Shown here piece after piece: positions 26,196 through 34,820 of a stretch of DNA of 64,000 bases (the stretch's first letter is position 1; each line of letters starts with the position of its first letter). Position numbers and translations under genes: made by a program. The DNA comes from an uncultured Gammaproteobacteria bacterium. GTDB taxonomy: Bacteria > Pseudomonadota > Gammaproteobacteria > Steroidobacterales > Woeseiaceae. Location of the stretch: positions 28,917-92,916 of the forward strand of contig CALBPI010000068.1 of assembly GCA_937899415.1 (NCBI GenBank), given 5' to 3'. The notes below the pieces were generated by a model. That model made no database searches, was not told the DNA's origin, and worked only from the letters and a program-made list of their open reading frames with translations.

Positions 26196-29100
26196 GCGTG
26201 CGGCGTTTTCGCTGGCTGCGCCGATCCGCGCTTGCTGTCCTTGTCTTGTTAGTGACACTGGTTGCGATGGCGTCCTGGCTCGCAGGGACAACCTCCGGTG
26301 CACGCTTTGTTGTGAATCGCGCGGTCGGCTACGTACCTGGCGCGTTGTCGATTGCCGAAGTCGACGGCACGCTGATCGGAGGCCTGACGCTACGGGGCGT
26401 GGCTTACGCTGACGGCGCGCTGCAGGCGCGTGTCGATGCGCTCACCGTCCGCGTAGCGCCTTCTGTGGTGATCAACTGGCGCCGTGTGACCGTTCGCGAA
26501 CTGACCCTTTCGGGCATGGTTCTGACGCTTCCCGAATCGGGCAATGCCGAGCCCGCGCCCGAGGCGGGATCACTGCGTGTTCCCGCTATAGCGCTGGATC
26601 CGTTGCCCGTCGCACTGGACGTGGTGCGATTGTCGATCAATGACCTTCGGGTCGTGCGCGGCGCGGCACCCGAAATCGAGGTCACGCGCGTGAGCTTCTC
26701 CGGGGAATTCGACGGGCAGGATCTCGAATTACGCGAGCTCGCGGTCGATGCCCCGATGGGCCGCGCCGCGCTAGCAGGCCGCGTGCAACTGTCCCCGGAT
26801 CTGCGCGCGCGCCTCACGCTTGACTGGCTGCTGAGCGGCAATGCTGAAACGCAGGGCGCGCTCGTCGTGTCAGGAGACCGTGAGCGCTACGAGGTTCGCC
26901 ACGAACTCGCGGCACCGTTTGTGGTGACGACAGCAGGAACCGTGGCCATGCCCATCGATGCGTCGCCGCGCGTTGATCTTGAGAGCACCGCGACGCGCAT
27001 TGCCTACGCTACCGCATCGCAGGAGGTTGTCGCGACGGATCTTGTCGTGGGTGTTGCCGGTCGGACCGAAGACTGGCGCATGACGGCTACGGCTGATCTT
27101 GATGGCGATGGCTTGTCGGGCCTTGCGGCGAGCCTCGAAGCCAGCGGTGATCTGCGTACGGTCGTGCTGGACGCCCTGGAACTCAACGAGGTTGGAGAAA
27201 CGCGGCTCCGTGCGACGGGGTCGGCACGTTTCGTTAATGCGCCCGACTGGGACGCGACGCTCGAGCTGCGACAGCTGCCCACGGCGCGTGTGTTGCCTGA
27301 CATTGATGCCGTGTTGACAGGTGCGCTTTCGGTGCAGGGCGCTTTGGGCGACGCGCCCACGGTTCGCGTGACGACCGACGGTATCGAGGGTCTGTGGCGC
27401 GACTACGCCGTTACGCTTGTGGGCGCAGCGCGGGTTGAGCCTGATGCCGTGACCTTGGACGCCGTGCGCGCTTCGGTGGGTGATAACCTGCTGTCGCTGG
27501 CCGGTACGCTGGGCCGCGAGGCTGGTGCAGAACTGGACGTGGCATTGCGTGCGCCGGAGTTGTCTGCGCTCTGGCCCGGTCTTGCGGGCGCGGCCTATGT
27601 GGAAGGAAGGGTTTCGGGCACGGTGTCAGCGCCCACGATTGCGTTGGCGCTCGACGTCCCTGAGCTTTCCTACGGTGAGCTGGCGTTGACCGCGTTGTCG
27701 GGACGCGTGGATGCAGACTCCGGCGTCTCAGGCGCCTTCGATGTCGACCTTGCGGCCGCAGCGGTTCGCTCAGGCGACACCCGCGCAGAGGACTTGCGCG
27801 TTGCGATCACAGGCCCGGTCGATGACCACATGATTGTGCTTGAGGGCGCATCGGCACCGTTGTCGCGTGCGCAGATTCGCGCGACGGGTGGATACGCGTC
27901 GCAGCAATGGACAGGGCGTGTGACGGTCGCTGAACTCAGCCTCGCCGCACCCGACGCAGCAGTCGAAGACTGGTCGCTGGAGTCGCCCGTCGCGCTTTCC
28001 GCGTCCGCGCAGACCGTGCGGTTTGAGCAAGGTTGCCTGGCGAGCGCGTCGTCAGCACGTCTTTGTCTCGAGGCCCTGGTCACCCCCGATGAGATCGAAG
28101 CGCAGGCTTCGCTTGAGCGCCTCGACCTGTCGACCTGGTTGCCGCCAATTGCCGAAGGTCTGGAGATCGCAGGACGGGCCAACGCGAGCCTGCAGCTCGC
28201 AGGCCCGCGCGAGCGACTCAGTGGTGCTGCGTCGTTCGGCATCGACGGTCTCGAGATGGCACAAGGCGAGGGTGACGCGCGCAATCGCGTCGCGTTTGAT
28301 GATGCACAGGCAGCGCTGATACTCGAAGCCGGTTCTCTCAGCGCGACGCTGGGCCTGCGGGCCGACACTGGCGGCTTGCTGGACGTGGAGATTGACGTCG
28401 GCGACGCCTACGCTTCCGACGACGCACTAAGCGGCACCGTCAACCTGTCAGTCCCGGATGTAACAGCGCTGAATGTGCTCAGCGATGCGCTGGCATTCTC
28501 GGAGGGCACACTCGAAGGCGAGGTGCTGATCACGGGCACGCGGCAGCAGCCCCGGATCGAGACCGACTTTGATGCCACGGCGATTCGTGCGCGTCTGTTG
28601 CCGTTGGGCATCGAGCTGCGGGAGCTGCGCTTCAATGCGGCATCGACGGACAGCGGCAGGGTTCGTATGGAGGCAGCCGGGCAATCGGGTGAAGGCAGCT
28701 TCAGGCTTGAGGGGAATGCCCAGCTGCGGGGTGATGGTGCGCCCAATGCGCGAGCGTCTGTCAAAGCAACGCGACTGACCTTTCTCGACTTGCCCGATGC
28801 CACCGGCGTCGCGAGCCTCGATCTCAGCCTTGAGGCAAGCCCTGAACGGCAGTCGCTGTCCGGCTCGCTGGCCGTGGACAGTGCATCAGTGATCGTTCGC
28901 GGCTTGCCAGAGAGCGCGGTCCGCGTGAGCGACGACATCGTCGTTGTCAACGAGGCCAAGGATGCGCCGAGCGGTGCACCGCCCGGTCCGCTGCGCACAG
29001 TAGACGTCAATGTGACGCTTTCCGAGGACGTCAGGCTTGAGGGTTTTGGCCTCAAGACGCGACTCGATGGGGACCTCAAGCTTACGAAGCGGCCGCGTTC

Positions 29101-29689
29101 GGATCTTGCAGGTACGGGCAGCCTGCAACTCAAAGATGCGACCTACGAAGCCTACGGCCAGGCGCTCGAGGTCAGTCGTGGGCAACTGGTGTTCAACGGG
29201 CCGCTTGATGCGCCCGTGCTCGACATTCGCGCGGAGCGAGTCGTTGACGAGACGCGCGTCGGTATCGACATCGCGGGCACGCCGGATGCCCTGTCGTCGA
29301 CGCTGTTCTCGGAGCCTGCGCTGCCGGATGCCGAGGCGTTCAGTCTGTTGCTCACCGGGCGACCACTCGAGTCGGCAGGCGAGTCCGGCGACACGGCGCT
29401 GGCCGACGCGGCCCTGACACTCGGTCTCAAGCGCGCCTTCGGGGTCAGCAGCGCGATCCGCAATGCTGTCGGCCTCGACACGCTGACCGTGGCCGGCAGT
29501 GGTCGTGACGGGCGTGTGCTGGCAGGCAAGCAGCTCTCGAAAGACCTCTACCTCGAGTACGCCTACGGCGTGTTTGACCAGGTGAGTACGGTGCTCGTCC
29601 GTCTACAGCTCAACAAGCGCCTGGCGCTTGAGTCGCAGTCGGGTGATACGCAGTCCGTCGACCTCGTCTATTCCGTGGGCTCTCGCTGA
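26192..29689 (+). CDS. tamB: TamB (translocation/assembly module inner-membrane protein)
   Basis: A 1165-residue partner of TamA: an N-terminal anchor (about 8-34), a long periplasmic beta-taco region built of repeating hydrophobic strands, and the C-terminal DUF490/TamB domain (about 840-1165) with D-A-T-Y-E-A-Y-G, R-G-Q-L-V-F-N-G-P-L-D-A-P-V-L-D-I-R-A and L-L-T-G-R-P-L. It bridges inner and outer membrane and is thought to carry phospholipids or assist outer-membrane protein insertion. GTG start overlaps the tamA stop by four bases. Normal length (E. coli 1259). Confidence 0.93.
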   Translation: MSVRRFRWLRRSALAVLVLLVTLVAMASWLAGTTSGARFVVNRAVGYVPGALSIAEVDGTLIGGLTLRGVAYADGALQARVDALTVRVAPSVVINWRRVTVRELTLSGMVLTLPESGNAEPAPEAGSLRVPAIALDPLPVALDVVRLSINDLRVVRGAAPEIEVTRVSFSGEFDGQDLELRELAVDAPMGRAALAGRVQLSPDLRARLTLDWLLSGNAETQGALVVSGDRERYEVRHELAAPFVVTTAGTVAMPIDASPRVDLESTATRIAYATASQEVVATDLVVGVAGRTEDWRMTATADLDGDGLSGLAASLEASGDLRTVVLDALELNEVGETRLRATGSARFVNAPDWDATLELRQLPTARVLPDIDAVLTGALSVQGALGDAPTVRVTTDGIEGLWRDYAVTLVGAARVEPDAVTLDAVRASVGDNLLSLAGTLGREAGAELDVALRAPELSALWPGLAGAAYVEGRVSGTVSAPTIALALDVPELSYGELALTALSGRVDADSGVSGAFDVDLAAAAVRSGDTRAEDLRVAITGPVDDHMIVLEGASAPLSRAQIRATGGYASQQWTGRVTVAELSLAAPDAAVEDWSLESPVALSASAQTVRFEQGCLASASSARLCLEALVTPDEIEAQASLERLDLSTWLPPIAEGLEIAGRANASLQLAGPRERLSGAASFGIDGLEMAQGEGDARNRVAFDDAQAALILEAGSLSATLGLRADTGGLLDVEIDVGDAYASDDALSGTVNLSVPDVTALNVLSDALAFSEGTLEGEVLITGTRQQPRIETDFDATAIRARLLPLGIELRELRFNAASTDSGRVRMEAAGQSGEGSFRLEGNAQLRGDGAPNARASVKATRLTFLDLPDATGVASLDLSLEASPERQSLSGSLAVDSASVIVRGLPESAVRVSDDIVVVNEAKDAPSGAPPGPLRTVDVNVTLSEDVRLEGFGLKTRLDGDLKLTKRPRSDLAGTGSLQLKDATYEAYGQALEVSRGQLVFNGPLDAPVLDIRAERVVDETRVGIDIAGTPDALSSTLFSEPALPDAEAFSLLLTGRPLESAGESGDTALADAALTLGLKRAFGVSSAIRNAVGLDTLTVAGSGRDGRVLAGKQLSKDLYLEYAYGVFDQVSTVLVRLQLNKRLALESQSGDTQSVDLVYSVGSR

Positions 29690-29752
29690 GCGGTACCCGC
29701 CACGACTGCCAGTCCGTATACTTCGGCGCTGGTTTCCCAAGCGGTAGTTGTG

Positions 29753-30721
29753 ATGTCTTTACCCCCCGTTCTGCAGAATAGCCTGCGTCTGCCCGTCGTC
29801 GGCGCGCCCATGTTCATCGTTTCGGGGCCCAAGCTCGTTATCGAGCAGTGCCGGGCCGGCATCGTTGGCAGTTTTCCTGCGCTGAATGCGCGCCCGCAGC
29901 CCCTGCTCGACGACTGGCTTGCTGAGATTACAGAAACGCTGGAACTAGAGCGGGCGGCGAATCCGGATAAGCCCATCGCGCCCTTTGCCGTGAACCAGAT
30001 CTGTCACGCGAGCAACGACCGCCTCGAGGCGGATCTCGAGTCGTGCGTGAAGTTCAAGGTGCCGATCATCATTACGAGCCTGCGTCCGCCGCAGATTGTT
30101 GTGGACGCCGTGCACAGCTACGGCGGTGTTGTGTTCCATGACGTCATCAACATGCGTCACGCACGCAAGGCCATCGAGCAAGGCGTCGACGGCATCATCG
30201 CCGTGTGCGCCGGCGCGGGTGGTCACGCGGGCATGCTGAGCCCGTTTGCGCTCATCAAAGAGCTGCGCGCCGAGTTCGACGGCACAATTTTGCTGTCGGG
30301 CGCCATGACCTCGGGTCAGGACGTCATTGCTGCTCAGGCGATTGGCGCCGACCTGGCCTACATCGGGTCGCGGTTCATCGCCACGGAAGAGGCAAACGCC
30401 GACTCGGGCTACAAGCAGATGCTCGTGGAGACGGCGGCCGTCGATATCGTCTACAGCTCGTTGTTCACGGGGGTACTGGGCAACTACCTGAAGCCCAGCA
30501 TCACCAACGCGGGACTCGACCCCGACAACCTGCCCGCGGCTGACAAGTCGACGATGAACTTCGGCAGCGGTGGCAACCAGAAGTCCAAGGCCTGGCGCGA
30601 TATCTGGGGTGCAGGTCAGGGTGTGGGCAGCATCCATGATGTGCTGCCCGTCGCCGAACTCGTCGAGCGTATGGCCGACGAATACGCCGACACCATGGCG
30701 CGGCTCCGGGGCGCCGCCTGA
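29753..30721 (+). CDS. Nitronate monooxygenase-like FMN enzyme
   Basis: A 322-residue TIM-barrel flavoprotein of the nitronate monooxygenase/2-nitropropane dioxygenase family. Seen: L-P-V-V-G-A-P-M-F near the start, the phosphate-binding G-A-G-G-H-A-G near 160 (His in this motif is the usual catalytic base), G-A-D-L-A-Y-I-G-S-R-F near 205, and a C-terminal W-G-A-G-Q-G-V-G. It oxidises alkyl nitronates such as propionate 3-nitronate in characterised members; the substrate here is inferred. ATG 29753 is preferred to the GTG three bases earlier; no strong ribosome site is visible. Confidence 0.88.
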   Translation: MSLPPVLQNSLRLPVVGAPMFIVSGPKLVIEQCRAGIVGSFPALNARPQPLLDDWLAEITETLELERAANPDKPIAPFAVNQICHASNDRLEADLESCVKFKVPIIITSLRPPQIVVDAVHSYGGVVFHDVINMRHARKAIEQGVDGIIAVCAGAGGHAGMLSPFALIKELRAEFDGTILLSGAMTSGQDVIAAQAIGADLAYIGSRFIATEEANADSGYKQMLVETAAVDIVYSSLFTGVLGNYLKPSITNAGLDPDNLPAADKSTMNFGSGGNQKSKAWRDIWGAGQGVGSIHDVLPVAELVERMADEYADTMARLRGAA

Positions 30722-30729
30722 GGCGCGCC

Positions 30730-31113
30730 GTGCCCGTCGCGAAGCAGCTGATCCTGGTCGCGCTGGGTGGCGCGGCGGGCGCAGCCTGCCGCCACCTTGT
30801 AAACCTGGGGTTTGCGCGCAGCGACTATCCCTGGTCGACGATGATCGTCAATGTCGCGGGTTCGCTGTTGTTGGGTGCGCTTGTGTACTGGTTCGCCCTT
30901 CGGGGTGGTGCCTGGGAGACGAGCGGTCGCTTGTTGCTGGCAACGGGGTTTTGCGGTGCGTTCACAACCATGTCGGCGCTGGCACTCGAAACGCGAGAGC
31001 TCGCGGAGGTCAGCTCGTCCTGGTCCGCGTCCTTATTCGCACTGGGCACCCTCGGTTTGTCGATTGCCGGCCTGATTATCGGTGCCGGCCTGGCGCGCGC
31101 GGTGCTCGACTAA
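30730..31113 (+). CDS. crcB: Fluoride channel CrcB/Fluc, with an altered Phe box
   Basis: A 127-residue four-helix fluoride exporter (works as an inverted dimer in the inner membrane). Family motifs: L-G-G-A-A-G-A-A-C-R in helix 1, T-M-I-V-N-V-A-G-S in helix 2 (conserved Asn) and G-F-C-G-A-F-T-T-M-S-A-L in helix 3. The usual T-T-F-S-T-F of helix 3, whose two phenylalanines line the fluoride path, is T-T-M-S-A-L here. GTG start nine bases after the nitronate monooxygenase stop. No fluoride riboswitch precedes it. Its stop overlaps the convergent decarboxylase. Confidence 0.9.
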   Translation: MPVAKQLILVALGGAAGAACRHLVNLGFARSDYPWSTMIVNVAGSLLLGALVYWFALRGGAWETSGRLLLATGFCGAFTTMSALALETRELAEVSSSWSASLFALGTLGLSIAGLIIGAGLARAVLD

Positions 31114-32495
31114 GCGGCGTCGCGCGCGACCGCGGCATCGCGTGAGACTGTAAGCCGTGCCGTGATGTCGTCGATCCAGTCCCGATGCTCTGCCTTCATG
31201 AGGCAGCTGCGCAGGCATGTCAGCGTATCTCGATCAGCTGTCATGGCCGACAGACCCGCCGGCAGACGCTCGGGTGCCACGTCGATCAGCGCCAGGTGCA
31301 AATCGCGCTGGGCGGCCTCGTCGAAAATTGCCTGAGCCAATCGCGAGGATTCGCTGAACGAGCTCGAATTGACGCCCCAAACGATGATATCGAGCTCGGG
31401 TGCCTGCAGCAGCGTGAAGCCCTCGTCGGCCTCGACACGAGCGGCAAGATCGCGCGCGGCCGCGATGCACTGCTCGAGCATGCCTGCAAACGTCCTGCCA
31501 CGTTCCAGCGGCAAGAGTCTTTGCGTGGTCCACAACGCGACGGCTGCGGCTCCAGCCCGAGAGCACTCAAGGCTGATCTCGCCCAGGTGCAAGTCGTCCG
31601 AGCTGAAGTAGGTGTAGGGCGAATCGTGTTGGTAGTGCCGTCCGACGGCCGGGTCGGGAAACAGGATGCAGCCGCAACCATAAGGCTGTAGTCCGTGCTT
31701 GTGCGGATCGATGGCGACGCTGTCCGCGTGCGCGATCGCATCGTAGGCGCGACGCGCGTCGTCACCCAGCGTTGAGGCCAGCGTGAAATAACCCCCGTAG
31801 GCGGCGTCGACGTGAACGCGGATATCGCGCGGACGGCAAAGCGCCAGAATCGCATCGACACGGTCGACCGAGCCCGCACTCGTCGTGCCTGCCGTGGCCA
31901 CGACCGTACCAATGTCGTCGGTGCTGTCGAGCAGGGCTTCAAGCGCGTCGAGCGACATCCGGCCCGTGTGGTCAGTTGGGCAGGCCGTGAACGGTACGCC
32001 CAGCACGGCCGACAGGCGGCTGTGCGTGTAGTGAGACTCCGCCGAGGCGACAACACGGCGCCCGCCGGTTTCTTCCCGCGACACCCAAAGTGCTTCGAGG
32101 TTGGCCACCGTGCCGCCTGAGGTCAGGTGGCCCAGGTGTGTCTCGAATCCGAACATGGCAGCGATTTCTGCAACGGCTTCTTTTTCCATCGCGGAGCTCG
32201 CGCGTCCGCCGTCGAGTGCGTGGTTGTTGGGATTCACATACTGCGCGAGCTGGTAGGCGAGCCGCGCGACGGGGTGCGGCGGCTTGAGCATCTGACCCGC
32301 GTAGAGCGGGTGGGCGTAAGGGTAGTTGTCTTGCAGCCGTTCCGCGGCCGCAAGCAATGCATCGCGTGCGGCGTCGTCGATTGCGGGGCGCGTGGACGCG
32401 GGTAGTGACAGGCTGTCGCCGAGGCGATCAACGGCGGCGTCGAGCGCGGCAATGGCGCCTGGCTCCTGCAATTCGAAGCGGTTGTCGGTTGTCAT
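31110..32495 (-). CDS. Group II PLP-dependent amino acid decarboxylase
   Basis: A 461-residue pyridoxal-phosphate decarboxylase of the glutamate/aromatic amino acid type. The PLP lysine is Lys266 in I-D-P-H-K-H-G; His155 in E-S-H-Y-T-H-S stacks on the cofactor and Asp230 in V-H-V-D-A-A-Y-G binds its nitrogen. H-L-T-S-G-G-T-V-A-N-L-E is also a family string. The amino acid decarboxylated (tyrosine, tryptophan, glutamate, aspartate or other) cannot be told. It starts nine bases after the pirin gene's stop, on the same strand, so the two form an operon. Compare the distant homologue at 59620-61059. Confidence 0.9.
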   Translation of the reverse strand: MTTDNRFELQEPGAIAALDAAVDRLGDSLSLPASTRPAIDDAARDALLAAAERLQDNYPYAHPLYAGQMLKPPHPVARLAYQLAQYVNPNNHALDGGRASSAMEKEAVAEIAAMFGFETHLGHLTSGGTVANLEALWVSREETGGRRVVASAESHYTHSRLSAVLGVPFTACPTDHTGRMSLDALEALLDSTDDIGTVVATAGTTSAGSVDRVDAILALCRPRDIRVHVDAAYGGYFTLASTLGDDARRAYDAIAHADSVAIDPHKHGLQPYGCGCILFPDPAVGRHYQHDSPYTYFSSDDLHLGEISLECSRAGAAAVALWTTQRLLPLERGRTFAGMLEQCIAAARDLAARVEADEGFTLLQAPELDIIVWGVNSSSFSESSRLAQAIFDEAAQRDLHLALIDVAPERLPAGLSAMTADRDTLTCLRSCLMKAEHRDWIDDITARLTVSRDAAVARDAA

Positions 32496-32504
32496 GTGTT
32501 GCGT

Positions 32505-33377
32505 TTACTCGGGGAGGGGAATGAACTCGTCGTCGCCAGGCACCCGATCGAAGCGCATGTTGGCCCAGTCCTGCTTTGCGGTCTCGATGCGATCGAGTCG
32601 ACTGGAGACGAAGTTCCACCAGATGTGGCGCTTCTCGGGCATCGGATCGCCGCCGAGCAGCATAACGCGTGAGCCTGCTGCGACCGACATGGTCACGGGA
32701 GCGCCCACGCTGAAGATGACCATCTCGCCGTCACCGAATTGCTGACCGTCGACATGGATGCTGCCCGTCACGACGTACGCGGCGCGGTCATCGAACCGAT
32801 CCTCCAACGTTACGCTGCCTGCGCCCTCGGCGTGACAGTCGGCGTAGAACATGGGCCAAAGGGTGTCGACGGGTGCGGTGTGACCCGCCATCTCGCCTGC
32901 GATGAGGCGAAAGGACAGTGCGCCGTCCTGCCAGGCCGGCAGGGTGTCGGCAGCGTGGTGTACGAAGGAGGGTTCGATTTCCTCATGTTCGACAGGCAGC
33001 GCGAGCCATGACTGGATCCCGTGGATGCGTGATTCGGCGTTGCGCGACGCATCGTCGCTACGCTCGCTGTGGGTGATGCCACGGCCCGCGGTCATCCAGT
33101 TCACGGCACCCGGCTCGATATTCTGGTTGGCGCCGACACTGTCGCGGTGAAAGAGGCTGCCCTCAAACAGGTAGGTGACCGTCGCCAGATTGATGTGGGG
33201 GTGGGGGCGTACATCGATGCCCTTGCCCGGGGGAAACACGGCGGGGCCCATGTGGTCGAAAAAGATGAACGGGCCCACGGTCGGGTGCGATCCGTGGGGC
33301 AGCACGCGGCGCACGGTGAAGTCGCCTAAGTCGCGTTCACGTGGGCGGATTACGGTCTCGATGCTATGCATTTCCAT
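32505..33377 (-). CDS. Pirin-family cupin protein
   Basis: A 290-residue bicupin. The metal-binding set is intact: His59, His61 in R-P-H-P-H-I-N-L, and His103, Glu105 in I-T-H-S-E. Pirins include quercetinase-active and regulatory members; the role here is unknown. The first gene of a pirin-decarboxylase pair. ATG at 33377 or the second at 33371; no strong ribosome site. The 114 bases to the divergent desaturase gene presumably hold both promoters. Confidence 0.92.
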   Translation of the reverse strand: MEMHSIETVIRPRERDLGDFTVRRVLPHGSHPTVGPFIFFDHMGPAVFPPGKGIDVRPHPHINLATVTYLFEGSLFHRDSVGANQNIEPGAVNWMTAGRGITHSERSDDASRNAESRIHGIQSWLALPVEHEEIEPSFVHHAADTLPAWQDGALSFRLIAGEMAGHTAPVDTLWPMFYADCHAEGAGSVTLEDRFDDRAAYVVTGSIHVDGQQFGDGEMVIFSVGAPVTMSVAAGSRVMLLGGDPMPEKRHIWWNFVSSRLDRIETAKQDWANMRFDRVPGDDEFIPLPE

Positions 33378-33491
33378 GAGGTTGCCGCTATGTAGGGAAG
33401 CCCCATTGTTTCACACGCGCGGCGCCCCGTGCACACAGACGGGGGCTTGTATCGCGCAAGCTTCAGGGTCCGACCGACCGACTATTCCGCC

Positions 33492-34820
33492 ATGATCGAT
33501 TTGCTGAGTCTTGCTGTTCCGTTCTTCCTCGCCGCCATCGCGGTGGAGTGGGTGCTTGATCGGCGTGGCAACGTGGGCTGGATGCCTTGGCAGGATGCCC
33601 TGGGCAGCCTGAGTGCCGGTGCGCTGAGTACCACAACGGGTTTATTCACCAAGTTGATCGGCATCGCCGTCTACGCCTGGGTGCTTGAGCACTTCGCGCT
33701 ATGGCGGATGCCTGCTGAGTGGTTCGACCTGTCCGCGTCGGGCGTGCTGGCCTGGCTCGGTGTGCTGCTGACCTGGGACTTCTTCTATTACTGGAAGCAC
33801 CGTCTCGGGCACGAGGTGGCGCTGCTCTGGGCGGCGCACAGCGTTCATCACCAGAGTGAGGAGTACAACCTCACCACGGCACTGCGTCAGACCAGCACGG
33901 ACTTCATCATCGGCTGGATCGTGTACGTGCCCATGTTTCTGCTCGGCGTGCCATTGCATGTGTTCGCAACGGTCGCCGCGCTCGATCTCATTTACCAGTT
34001 CTGGGTGCACACCCGGCACATCGACAAACTGGGCTGGGCCGACCGCGTATTCGTCACGCCGTCCAATCATCGTGTCCACCACGCCCAGAACACGCCGTAC
34101 CTCGACAAAAACTACGGCGGCATCCTTATCATCTGGGACCGGCTGTTCGGGACCTTTGCCGAGGAGCGCGATGACGAGCCCGTTGTATTCGGCGTGCGTC
34201 GCCCGTTGTCGAGCTTCAACGTGTTTGAGGCCAACTGGAGTGTCTATCGCGATCTCATTGCTGACAGCCGGCACGCTTCGAACTGGCGTGACCGGTTCGC
34301 CCTTTGGCTGCGGCACCCGGGATGGCGCCCCGACGATGTGGCTGCGCGCTATCCGCGGCCCTATGCGCCGCTCGAGGCATTCCAGAAGCACAGCGCGCTG
34401 GTGTCTGAACCCAGCCGTCGTTATCTGCTGACGCAATTCACGGTGGCAATCCTGATGACACTCGTTATCGGCGTCTTAGCACCGGGTGCAAGCTGGCAGG
34501 GGTTGCTCGCCGCCTGCGTGGTGCTGTGGCTGCTACTCGCAAGCGTAGGTATCGCGAGCGATGCACGGCCGGGTGCGGTTGCCTTTGAGCTCATCCGCCT
34601 TGCCGCGACTGTGCCACTTGCCGCGTACGCGGCCGCCGAGATTGCGCCCGTGTCCCGTGGTGGCGTTGTCGTTGCGGCAATCGTGTACGCGCTGTCCAGC
34701 GCGGCGTGGGTGGTGCGGGGCGACGCGCTCGCGTCGGTTCCCGAAGCATCGGGTCAGGCCACGTCGGCGGAACTCTCCGACGCATCGGGCAGCCAGCGCG
34801 AGAGCATGTCACGCAGCTGA
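33492..34820 (+). CDS. Sterol desaturase/fatty acid hydroxylase-family membrane enzyme
   Basis: A 442-residue di-iron membrane oxygenase. The eight-histidine set is visible: H103-R-L-G-H107, H116-S-V-H119-H120, and N-H193-R-V-H196-H197, with membrane segments around 5-22, 45-70, 84-100 and 140-165. Four more hydrophobic segments follow at the C-terminus (about 315-420), a known longer subfamily of bacterial sterol desaturase-like proteins. The substrate is unknown. The ATG at 33492 begins directly with the first helix; the frame is open upstream without coding character. Its last 67 bases overlap the 3' end of the convergent hybrid kinase gene. Confidence 0.88.
   Translation: MIDLLSLAVPFFLAAIAVEWVLDRRGNVGWMPWQDALGSLSAGALSTTTGLFTKLIGIAVYAWVLEHFALWRMPAEWFDLSASGVLAWLGVLLTWDFFYYWKHRLGHEVALLWAAHSVHHQSEEYNLTTALRQTSTDFIIGWIVYVPMFLLGVPLHVFATVAALDLIYQFWVHTRHIDKLGWADRVFVTPSNHRVHHAQNTPYLDKNYGGILIIWDRLFGTFAEERDDEPVVFGVRRPLSSFNVFEANWSVYRDLIADSRHASNWRDRFALWLRHPGWRPDDVAARYPRPYAPLEAFQKHSALVSEPSRRYLLTQFTVAILMTLVIGVLAPGASWQGLLAACVVLWLLLASVGIASDARPGAVAFELIRLAATVPLAAYAAAEIAPVSRGGVVVAAIVYALSSAAWVVRGDALASVPEASGQATSAELSDASGSQRESMSRS

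Noticed and set aside
30640..30729. Fluoride riboswitch ahead of crcB
   Set aside because: The upstream sequence is the coding end of the nitronate monooxygenase gene, only eight bases away; no pseudoknot-like element is visible.
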